From: CAZUGH01 sp964619785
GTDB lineage: Bacteria > Bacillota > Clostridia > Lachnospirales > Lachnospiraceae
Length of the DNA: 17,799 nt
Assembly (NCBI GenBank): GCA_964619785.1
Contig: CAZUGH010000038.1
Location: forward strand, 1 to 17,799
Direction: 5' to 3'
Positions 8,031 to 13,938 of the stretch are shown piece by piece. The notes under the pieces are model-generated. The model did no database searches. It saw nothing but the letters and a program-made list of their open reading frames with translations, and was not told where the DNA came from. Each line of letters begins with the position of its first letter. Position 1 is the stretch's first letter. Made by a program: the position numbers and the translations under genes.

Positions 8031-8056
8031 TAGCTGGTCACGGACGTAGCCAGCTA
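8031..8056 (-). other. Hairpin in the 5' leader of the SRP RNA precursor
   Basis: TAGCTGG and CCAGCTA form a perfect 7-bp stem with a 12-nt loop. It lies between the predicted transcription start (about 8055-8060) and the mature 5' end (about 8014), so the primary transcript should carry a leader of about 40 nt that must be removed. A role in 5' processing is an inference. Confidence 0.45.
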
Positions 8057-8061
8057 GATTT

Positions 8062-8090
8062 AGTATAAAGGTTTTTGCCTCCAGTGTCAA
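8062..8090 (-). promoter_or_regulatory. Strong sigma-A promoter of the SRP RNA gene
   Basis: TTGACA (8085-8090, perfect consensus), a 17-bp spacer and TATACT (8062-8067, five of six) on the minus strand. The -35 box shares its TGA with the tadA stop codon at 8087-8089, so the promoter begins inside the upstream gene. Confidence 0.85.
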
Positions 8091-8578
8091 GGAGTCACGG
8101 GATTTTCACCCGCTTTTTTACGTGCCCTTTTTCGTAGTTCTCGGAAGAATCCACTCATCAATTCACTGCATTCTTCACCAAGCACACCTGTTGTTAAATC
8201 CACCTGGTGATTAAAGCCATCCATTTGCAAAAGATTGAGCACCGACCCTGCACATCCTGCCTTCGGATTCATGCTTCCTACCACTACTCGAGGAATTCGT
8301 GCTTGCACAATTGCACCCGCACACATCGGGCATGGCTCTAATGTCACATACAACGTACACTCCTCTAACCGCCAATCGCCAAGCACTTTACTTGCCTTAT
8401 GAATCGCCGCAATCTCAGCATGAGCTAGTGTATTGCCCTTGGTATTTCTCTTATTATACCCTCTCGCAATAATCTTATCCTCGTAAACAATCACGCAACC
8501 AATCGGAGTCTCCTCCATGGCATACGCTTTCTTGGCCTGCGCAAGCGCCGCCTTCATATATTTTTCATCTGTTGTCAT
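8087..8578 (-). CDS. tadA: tRNA-specific adenosine deaminase TadA
   Basis: TadA converts adenosine 34 to inosine in the tRNA-Arg(ACG) anticodon. The 163-residue protein has the zinc cytidine/adenosine deaminase signature: HAE at residues 53-55 (His ligand, Glu proton shuttle) and PCPMC at 82-86 (two Cys ligands). PIGCVIV near residue 25, the RGYN motif at 39-42 and a basic C-terminal helix (FFRELRKRARKK) are also typical. Length is normal (150-170). ATG at 8576-8578 has AAAGG about 9 nt upstream. It sits directly before the SRP RNA gene, the usual Firmicutes arrangement, and marks the conserved left flank of the accessory ABC cassette. Confidence 0.95.
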   Translation of the reverse strand: MTTDEKYMKAALAQAKKAYAMEETPIGCVIVYEDKIIARGYNKRNTKGNTLAHAEIAAIHKASKVLGDWRLEECTLYVTLEPCPMCAGAIVQARIPRVVVGSMNPKAGCAGSVLNLLQMDGFNHQVDLTTGVLGEECSELMSGFFRELRKRARKKAGENPVTP

Positions 8579-8618
8579 TCTACTTGCCTTTCATGATTAA
8601 CCTATCATTTCTCCCTTA

Positions 8619-8647
8619 ATCATGTCAGTTTTTTCAGTGTTTGTCAA
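8619..8647 (-). promoter_or_regulatory. Predicted promoter for tadA
   Basis: TTGACA (8642-8647, perfect) with a 17-bp spacer to CATGAT (8619-8624, four of six) on the minus strand, 40 bp upstream of the tadA start and just after the ABC ATPase stop codon. Confidence 0.5.
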
Positions 8648-8661
8648 TCACGAAACCGTTT

Positions 8662-9063
8662 CTATTCTACGATTTTTCCATCAACCATATGAATCTTTAT
8701 ATCCGCCAATACATCGATATCTTCATGACTATGACTTGCCAATATAATCAGCGTACCCAGGTCGCGTAGTTCGGCAAGCAATACATGTACTTTTTCAATA
8801 CTCTCTTCATCCAATGCGTTACTCGGCTCATCCAATAACAATATTTTAGGTCGTTCGAAAATCGCCTGCGCAATAGCAAGCCGCTGCTTCATTCCCAACG
8901 AATACTCCTTTACCTTCCTTTTATCGTCCGGATCTAGCCCCACTTGAATCAAGGCATTCTCAATATCTTCCTTTGTTGCTACCCTTTTAATCGCAGCTAA
9001 AATTTCCATGTTTTTTCGGCCCGTGTATTGTGGCAGGAGCGCTGTGTTTTCAATAATGATACC
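8662..9063 (-). CDS. ABC transporter ATP-binding protein, C-terminal part (N-terminus in gap)
   Basis: The frame is open from the edge of the N run at 9063 to a TAG at 8662 (133 residues visible). It begins GIIIENTALLPQYTGRKNME, matching the Q-loop-proximal region of ABC-2 type ATPases (IIE.P..Y...T.REN). The signature is SLGMKQRLAIAQAI, Walker B is ILLLDEPSNALD, and the switch histidine is in ILASHSHED. The P-loop (Walker A) and about 70-80 N-terminal residues must lie in the missing sequence. Choosing the ATG at 9007-9009 as start would give a protein without a P-loop, so it is rejected. It is the last gene of the cassette and presumably energises the three membrane proteins upstream. Confidence 0.88.
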   Translation of the reverse strand, partial: GIIIENTALLPQYTGRKNMEILAAIKRVATKEDIENALIQVGLDPDDKRKVKEYSLGMKQRLAIAQAIFERPKILLLDEPSNALDEESIEKVHVLLAELRDLGTLIILASHSHEDIDVLADIKIHMVDGKIVE

Positions 9064-9163
9064 NNNNNNNNNNNNNNNNNNNNNNNNNNNNNNNNNNNNN
9101 NNNNNNNNNNNNNNNNNNNNNNNNNNNNNNNNNNNNNNNNNNNNNNNNNNNNNNNNNNNNNNN
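9064..9163. other. Assembly gap 1 (100 N)
   Basis: Exactly 100 unknown bases of conventional length. The flanks share the 9-bp direct repeat AATGATACC (9055-9063 and 9164-9172). The gap hides the end of permease 3 and the start of the ATPase, which needs more than 200 bp, so the true gap is longer than drawn. Confidence 0.95.
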
Positions 9164-9778
9164 AATGATACCTTTTTGTATTAACTCAATGCGTCTAGCG
9201 GAAAACACAAAATTGATTGGCATGTAATTAAGTAGAAAAAAACTCTTTCCTTGTTTGCCCGCTACTAGTTGTACAAAAAACAAAAGTGAAACCACAGCTA
9301 GGGCAGTTGACCCCGAGCTCTTCATCTCGATGATTTCCTGAAAAAGCAAAAATCCCATGGTGCCAAGTAAACTTAGTGTGACCAAAACTCCTATATTATC
9401 TGTTGTCCAATCAAACCCTTGCCCTCGCAATAAAAAGATTGAAATATATATTGTCATTCGAATCACTTCTAATGACAGGACGGTAAAACATACATATTTA
9501 ACCACCTTTTTTGTCAGTACACGGCGATTACCTGCTCGTATTGACAAAAACTGACCATACTCTCTAATATAATTATCCGAAAGAAAAGATAATGCCATGG
9601 TAAATGTTGTAAACAAACAAAAGCAGAAAAATTCCGTCATTGTCGGGCAGTAAAACGGCGCTCCAGCATACAAGCTATCAAAACTGCCTCGCTCCAACCC
9701 GCCAGTTAACATGAAAACGACCAATACCATAAATCCTACTGAAATCCCAAACTTAGCTTTCAAGTGATGATAGCACAT
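9164..9778 (-). CDS. ABC-2-type membrane protein (permease 3), C-terminus in gap
   Basis: 205 residues are visible before the N run. Hydrophobic segments lie at roughly residues 9-26 (FGISVGFMVLVVFML), 46-65 (MTEFFCFCLFTTFTMALSFL), 92-114 (YVCFTVLSLEVIRMTIYISIF), 126-143 (IGVLVTLSLLGTMGFLLF) and 155-170 (STALAVVSLLFFVQLV). The cytoplasmic loop IREYGQFLSIRAGNRRVLTKK is typical of small ABC-2 permeases. The DUF2705 group is a possible family from memory, not verified. The last membrane segment and stop are missing. The ATG at 9776-9778 lies within the end of permease 2 (26-bp overlap), and an AGAAAGG abuts it with almost no spacing, suggesting translational coupling. A stop lies just upstream in this frame, so no longer start is possible. 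Confidence 0.75.
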
Positions 9779-10379
9779 CCTTTCTACAAAAGGTTCTGTA
9801 GTTTACGAAGCTAATCACGCCTAATATAGCCAAATCCTTTATGATGTCCACAACAATATGGGTGCCGATAGCTTCTCCCTTTATTAAAGGACCAATAACC
9901 AAAAAGGATGTTAATGGAGTCCAATAACGAAATGGGATTTTCACCTGCAATAAGACAAATAACAAGCTAACCAACACCGTAATCAACAAAGATTTCGTAT
10001 GTGAATCAAAACACAAATTCAAAAACCAATACAATGAGGCTAGTATCATAATATATAACAGTAGCATCACACCATATACACAAAACGTCCTACATACTAA
10101 TGGTTGTAATCCTTTTGCACCAAGTAATATTCCGTTAAAACTCAAATTGACAAGCACAATCAAGCATACAAATATAAGAGAATGCATCCCTATCTTTTTT
10201 GAAACATCAAAAAAATACCTTGCTCTACTAGTTTCTCGAATCAGCTCTATTTCCGAGATAGCCGGAATCCTCCGAATAAGTAAAACTAGATAATACAGCA
10301 AAAAAATAGATGCTGTTACCGTATAAATATTAAATCCCGCAAAGCAAGAATTCATATCCACAATGATTGTTTCAGATTG
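9753..10379 (-). CDS. ABC-2-type membrane protein (permease 2), N-terminus in gap
   Basis: 208 residues are visible, ending in a TAA at 9753-9755. The fragment opens QSETIIVDMNSCFAGFNIY and shows several hydrophobic segments (TVTASIFLLYYLVLLI, SLIFVCLIVLVNLSF, VYGVMLLLYIMILASLYWFL, LLITVLVSLLFVLLQV, DIIKDLAILGVISFV). Between the first two is the basic loop ELIRETSRARYFFDVSKK typical of ABC-2 permeases. The start codon and probably one N-terminal membrane segment lie in gap 2. It lies between permeases 1 and 3 on the same strand and overlaps permease 3. Substrate unknown. Confidence 0.7.
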   Translation of the reverse strand, partial: QSETIIVDMNSCFAGFNIYTVTASIFLLYYLVLLIRRIPAISEIELIRETSRARYFFDVSKKIGMHSLIFVCLIVLVNLSFNGILLGAKGLQPLVCRTFCVYGVMLLLYIMILASLYWFLNLCFDSHTKSLLITVLVSLLFVLLQVKIPFRYWTPLTSFLVIGPLIKGEAIGTHIVVDIIKDLAILGVISFVNYRTFCRKDVLSSLES

Positions 10380-10479
10380 NNNNNNNNNNNNNNNNNNNNN
10401 NNNNNNNNNNNNNNNNNNNNNNNNNNNNNNNNNNNNNNNNNNNNNNNNNNNNNNNNNNNNNNNNNNNNNNNNNNNNNNN
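10380..10479. other. Assembly gap 2 (100 N)
   Basis: Exactly 100 N between permease 1 and permease 2. The flanks share the 6-bp direct repeat AGATTG (10374-10379 and 10480-10485). The missing sequence should hold the end of permease 1 and the start of permease 2. Confidence 0.95.
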
Positions 10480-11083
10480 AGATTGCAACAAGAATAGTGA
10501 TAAGCCAAATTATATGTGCCGCCAAAAAATCTGTCCCATTATATTCTGTAAATGGCTGAATCGCTGCCGTAATATCTTGAAATCCCAGGAAAAAGGAAAG
10601 CATAAATTGAATCAACCAAGCAAAGATACAAATTGGATACAATCTCTTGTAATCGGGAATCAATATGGCAATCGCCGTACACAAAGCACCACAGCCTCCT
10701 GTGATAACAGAAAAAAAGCCAAAAGAAAACAAAATCTTATAGACATAATACCTTGAGAAACCAATTCTCGCAGCTACCGCTTCAACAAATCCACTCCTTT
10801 TCTCTACGACAAAAAGATCACAATAAATAGACAAGCAGTAGACAGGCAAAATCCATACAAATGCCATCTGCGGTAGATGTCCTATTGATCTCCCCGTCAA
10901 AAAAGCCGCTTCAGAAGGATGCAAAATCCCCCCTGCTCCGTATATCTTCATGGCCTCGCTTAGAGACTCGGGATACATCGTTGCATTCATATACAAATCA
11001 TATAATGGAATCAAGAGTAACAATAACAAAAAGAGTAAACTCTTTTTTGAAAAAAATATTTTTTTTAATTCTGATGTAATCAT
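10480..11083 (-). CDS. ABC-2-type membrane protein (permease 1), C-terminus in gap
   Basis: 201 residues are visible from the ATG at 11081-11083, which has GGAG 7 nt upstream. It begins MITSELKKIFFSKKSLLFL, a cytoplasmic basic start followed by hydrophobic segments at about 14-32, 73-91, 116-142, 149-168 and 187 onward (cut by the gap). The loop EKRSGFVEAVAARIGFSRYY between segments 2 and 3 is the characteristic ABC-2 permease cytoplasmic loop. It starts 72 bp after the secreted-protein gene, probably in one operon with it. A short C-terminal end is missing. Base composition is more A+T-rich than the housekeeping genes in the window. Confidence 0.75.
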
Positions 11084-11155
11084 ATTCAGTCTCCATTTGC
11101 TTAAAATTTAAATTACATGCAGACTAGATATTCATAGCCCACATGTTGATGTTAT

Positions 11156-11584
11156 CTAATTTGTCTCCTCATCCCAGTATCCACTAATGTTATAACTAGA
11201 GATTGAATAATTATTATTAATAGCCGTAAGATAAACAGTGCTTTGTGATGCATTTGAAAATGCACTTAAATAATGATTGCCTGATCCTTGAGGAGCATTA
11301 ATATCCGCTGATGCTTTTCCCCAATCATAATTTCCCAGATAAAATGTGGTAATATTTCCATTTCCATTTCCACTACCCTCTGTTGTACTTCGCAAATTCA
11401 CTTTCCATTTATTATTTACATTTGTAGTCTGCCGATATCTTCCATATGGGCTTCTTAATTCACCCAAAAATGCATTCGCAGAAAATGAATATGCAATATT
11501 ATCATCTGACGCAGAAACGTTCATTGCACCGAATAATACCCCTACAATAAGTAAGCAGCCAATCAATTTACCAAACCTTTTCAT
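11156..11584 (-). CDS. Secreted small protein, DUF2712-like
   Basis: A 142-residue protein with a clear Sec signal peptide: KR start, hydrophobic core LIGCLLIVGVLFGAM and likely cleavage after VSA (residue 25). The mature 117 residues contain no cysteine and are rich in Asn, Ser, Tyr and Gly. Motifs such as GRYRQTTNVNNKWKVN, GSGNHYLSAFSNASQ, LTAINNNYS and the C-terminal SGYWDEETN resemble, from memory, the DUF2712 family known mostly from Bacillales next to ABC transporter genes; function unknown. ATG at 11582-11584 has AAGG 9 nt upstream, at the very edge of gap 3. It is the first gene of the cassette, followed by three membrane proteins and an ABC ATPase, and faces a divergent AraC gene. 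A bacteriocin-like or signalling role is an inference. Confidence 0.75.
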   Translation of the reverse strand: MKRFGKLIGCLLIVGVLFGAMNVSASDDNIAYSFSANAFLGELRSPYGRYRQTTNVNNKWKVNLRSTTEGSGNGNGNITTFYLGNYDWGKASADINAPQGSGNHYLSAFSNASQSTVYLTAINNNYSISSYNISGYWDEETN

Positions 11585-11597
11585 AACACTATACCTT

Positions 11598-11697
11598 NNN
11601 NNNNNNNNNNNNNNNNNNNNNNNNNNNNNNNNNNNNNNNNNNNNNNNNNNNNNNNNNNNNNNNNNNNNNNNNNNNNNNNNNNNNNNNNNNNNNNNNN
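11598..11697. other. Assembly gap 3 (100 N)
   Basis: Exactly 100 N between the secreted-protein gene and the divergent AraC gene. The flanks share the 6-bp direct repeat TACCTT (11592-11597 and 11698-11703). The missing sequence should hold the AraC start and the divergent promoters, so regulation of the cassette cannot be read. Confidence 0.95.
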
Positions 11698-12647
11698 TAC
11701 CTTATTTTCAAGAGTTTGGTCATCTTACAATGTCAGACTCACAAGCATCTTTCCCCTTTTTTCGAAATCCGAGCGATTCCTATCTGCTTCTCTTTGTCTT
11801 AAATGGACAGGGGACTCTCTCTTACCAGGGCAACTTATATAACTTAAGCGCCAATAATGGAATGCTCATCGATTGTCATGAAGCATACTCCCATTACGCA
11901 AAAGAACCATGGGAAATCATATGGTTTCATTTTAATGGTGCCAGAATTCACAGTCTCATAGACACAATATGTTCCAATACTAATATGCCTTTTTACTTCA
12001 AAAGAAAAAGTGAGATTGCTGATATTCTGAACAGTCTAGTCAAAAAAGCAGCAAGCAATACATTATCTACTAGTCTTTATTTTTCTACACTTTTGTATTC
12101 CTTGTTAAGAATTTGCCTAGACGGAAGTAATTCCTCTACAAATCGCTCACTAATCACGGACATCAATACGTATATCAATCTAAATCCCTCTGTATCCATT
12201 GAACATTTAGCAGCGCATTTTCACTATTCTTCTCCCACCTTGTCACGACTCTATCAAAAATATAATCATACCGGACTATATGAAGCGATTCTCGCTTCAA
12301 GAATATCGTATGCAAAACAGCAACTACGATTTTCCGATTTGTCACTTAATCAAATCATGATAAATGCTGGATTTAAAAGCAAGAGCACATTTCATCGTCA
12401 ATTTAAAAAATACGAAAACTGTACCCCGATAGAATATAAAAAAGCTGGTGCGAGCCTATATGAGATAGGTCTCTCACCAGTTTCCTTTCACACATGGAAC
12501 CTTCAAGGAAAATGTATAGTTCAGCCAGTCGCCTCGTTGCTCAACTCTGCCAAAACCAGCATTTTCCCTTTGATTATTCTCTTTGAATTCGGTAAAATAA
12601 AGTATTCGTCTTATATAGCCCGTCCCTGCCATCTCATACCCTCCTAA
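11698..12647 (+). CDS. AraC-family transcriptional regulator, N-terminus in gap; run-on C-terminus
   Basis: The only plus-strand gene. The visible frame starts PYFQEFGHLTMSDSQASF (first full codon at 11700) and has an AraC-type cupin domain (FVLNGQGTLSYQGNLYNLSA, then CHEAYSHYAKEPWEIIWFHFNG). A C-terminal double HTH follows (SIEHLAAHFHYSSPTLSRLY; LNQIMINAGFKSKSTFHRQF, ending in CTPIEYKKA at about 12446). Probably only 15-30 N-terminal residues and the start are missing. AraC proteins normally stop shortly after TP.EYKK, but here the frame runs on for about 65 unrelated residues to 12647, through a hairpin and antisense to a small ORF. A one-base loss in the A6 tract at 12438-12443 would give EYKKLVRAYMR and a stop at 12466-12468. 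Divergent placement suggests control of the ABC cassette, perhaps in response to a sugar or peptide; this is inferred. Confidence 0.85.
12438..12480 (-). terminator. Intrinsic terminator, probably bidirectional
   Basis: The hairpin spans 12445-12480: CTGGTG pairs with CACCAG, then GAG with CTC and CCTAT with ATAGG around an ATGAG loop, with single mismatches or a bulge between. On the minus strand it is followed by C and six T (12443-12438), a strong terminator for the small ORF and possibly the xylanase. On the plus strand it is followed by TTTCCTTTC, a weaker tract that could serve the convergent AraC gene. The AraC reading frame passes through it. Confidence 0.75.
12474..12632 (-). CDS. 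Small ORF (52 aa), possible N-terminal remnant of a Lachnospiraceae conserved protein
   Basis: The ORF starts at ATG 12630-12632 with a strong GGAGGG 6 nt upstream and stops at TGA 12474-12476 inside the terminator hairpin. The product begins MAGTGYIRRILYFTEFKENN and continues with NAGFGRVEQRGDWLNYTF. The pattern YFxEFKENxxRxNAGFxRVExR resembles, from memory, the N-terminal region of longer uncharacterised Lachnospiraceae proteins (DUF6128-like; unverified). If so, this is a truncated remnant; the ribosome site and terminator would also fit a complete small gene. It lies 68 bp downstream of the xylanase on the same strand and is entirely antisense to the run-on tail of the AraC gene. A TATACT lies upstream at about 12650-12655 but no good -35 is seen. 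Confidence 0.5.
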   Translation of the reverse strand: MAGTGYIRRILYFTEFKENNQRENAGFGRVEQRGDWLNYTFSLKVPCVKGNW

Positions 12648-12700
12648 TCTGAGTATAATATATGCAGGGATTTTTCTTTTATTCCCAAAACCTCTTTGTT

Positions 12701-13855
12701 CTATTTTGCTTTTGCCACTTCCATCAAACTATTGTATACAGGCTTTGCTTTGCCGTCTGCATCAAATAAAAGTGGGAAACTCTCTTCACCCTTAAAACTT
12801 GACAGCCAGGTTACATCATCTTGCAGTCCCCAGAATGTAACATTGGTGATATTCGCACCCTTTTTGTCCATGTTCTTTAACATCGTGAAAATCTCTTTGT
12901 AGCGAGCAGCCTGAGCCTTCAAGCCCTCGTCACTATCGTCTGTGTTATGCATATCAATCTCAGTCAACTGAATCTCGATTCCCTTAATCTCAGAGAACTT
13001 CTCAATTGCTGTCTCGATATTATCAACGCTTGGATATTCCATATCCCAATGACTTTGCATACCGATACCATCGATAAGATTCTTCTCTTTGAGCTTGCTA
13101 ACCGTAGCAAATATCATATTGCGCTTGCTTGCTTCATAGCTATTGTAATCGTTGTAGAATAACTTGACATCCTTATCCGCATATTTTCTCGCATAGGTAA
13201 ATGCCTTCTCGATAAACTCTTCGCCGAAGATGTCATACCATCCACTTCCTTCGGTACGGAATCCACCGCCATCACCCATCGCTTCATTGACAACATCCCA
13301 GGCATATACCACACCAGGATATTTTTCCTGACAAAATGTAAGTACCTGCTTGATATAGCTCTCCATACGTTTGGACATCGTGTCCTTATCTACATAATCA
13401 TTCGACGCCTCATAGTCCTTACGGAAGAACCAGTCTGGTGTCTGACTGTGCCATACTAACGTATGTCCACGAAGCTTGAGTCCATTATCCTTCGCCAGCT
13501 TGAGAATACTCTCAAGATTATCTGTCTTAATTCTAGGCATACCATCGGATTGTCCCTCGCTGCCGGCTTGGTCAAGAATGTTCTCTGGCTTCATCTCATT
13601 TTCCATTGTAATACTATTGAAGTCCTTCTGAATTATCTCGAGCTTGTCACTATCCGTCAACTGATATGTGTTAATCGCAACACCAACAGTAAAGTCATCC
13701 GCGAACGCATCCTTCAGTCCACCTGCTGCCCCATTTGCTTCCGTTGCTACAGGAGTATCCTTAGAATCCTCCTTTTTCGTTGTACCTCCGCAACCGCCTA
13801 ATGCCACTGTCATAGCCAGGATTAATGCCCCTGCCACTAATTTCTTTCGAATCAT
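12701..13855 (-). CDS. Endo-1,4-beta-xylanase, GH10, predicted lipoprotein
   Basis: A 384-residue glycoside hydrolase family 10 enzyme that cleaves internal beta-1,4-xylose links in xylan. The N-terminus is a lipoprotein signal (IRKKLVAGALILAMTVALGG) with the lipid-accepting cysteine at residue 22, then a Thr/Lys/Glu-rich tether, so the enzyme should be anchored outside the cell membrane. The GH10 barrel starts at about residue 47. Hallmarks are MENEMKPENI (84-93), GHTLVWHSQTPDWF (130-143), the acid/base Glu191 in WDVVNEAMGD and the nucleophile Glu299 in IQLTEIDMH, with a late WGL..D..WL motif. No carbohydrate-binding module is present. ATG at 13853-13855 has AAGGAAGGAG just upstream. The gene lies 83 bp after the receptor-GGDEF pair and has its own probable promoter. 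Confidence 0.95.
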   Translation of the reverse strand: MIRKKLVAGALILAMTVALGGCGGTTKKEDSKDTPVATEANGAAGGLKDAFADDFTVGVAINTYQLTDSDKLEIIQKDFNSITMENEMKPENILDQAGSEGQSDGMPRIKTDNLESILKLAKDNGLKLRGHTLVWHSQTPDWFFRKDYEASNDYVDKDTMSKRMESYIKQVLTFCQEKYPGVVYAWDVVNEAMGDGGGFRTEGSGWYDIFGEEFIEKAFTYARKYADKDVKLFYNDYNSYEASKRNMIFATVSKLKEKNLIDGIGMQSHWDMEYPSVDNIETAIEKFSEIKGIEIQLTEIDMHNTDDSDEGLKAQAARYKEIFTMLKNMDKKGANITNVTFWGLQDDVTWLSSFKGEESFPLLFDADGKAKPVYNSLMEVAKAK

Positions 13856-13896
13856 GTCTTACTCCTTCCTTAAAAAGTTTCGTTATCTGTGTTCTC

Positions 13897-13925
13897 ATTT
13901 TATCATAACAATCATCTTATGAAAA
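13897..13925 (-). promoter_or_regulatory. Predicted promoter for the xylanase gene
   Basis: TTTTCA (13920-13925, four of six), a 17-bp spacer and TAAAAT (13897-13902, five of six) on the minus strand, 41 bp upstream of the start codon and downstream of the GGDEF gene stop. Confidence 0.45.
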
Positions 13926-13938
13926 GAGTTTTCTGTCC

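Noticed and set aside
8662..9009. A complete 115-residue ABC protein starting at the ATG at 9007-9009
   Set aside because: The same frame continues upstream to the gap edge with clear ABC ATPase sequence, and a protein without P-loop is not expected.
9055..9172. A permease-ATPase fusion obtained by joining gap 1 through the 9-bp repeat
   Set aside because: It would lack Walker A and the last permease segment; missing sequence is a better explanation.
11346..11697. Plus-strand frame running from 11346 through the N run into AraC
   Set aside because: The part before the gap is antisense to the secreted-protein gene; the continuity is created only by the unknown bases.
12661..12700. Terminator directly after the xylanase stop
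   Set aside because: Only a 4-bp GGGA/TCCC stem with a 12-nt loop is possible and no U-tract follows; the strong terminator is at 12438-12480.
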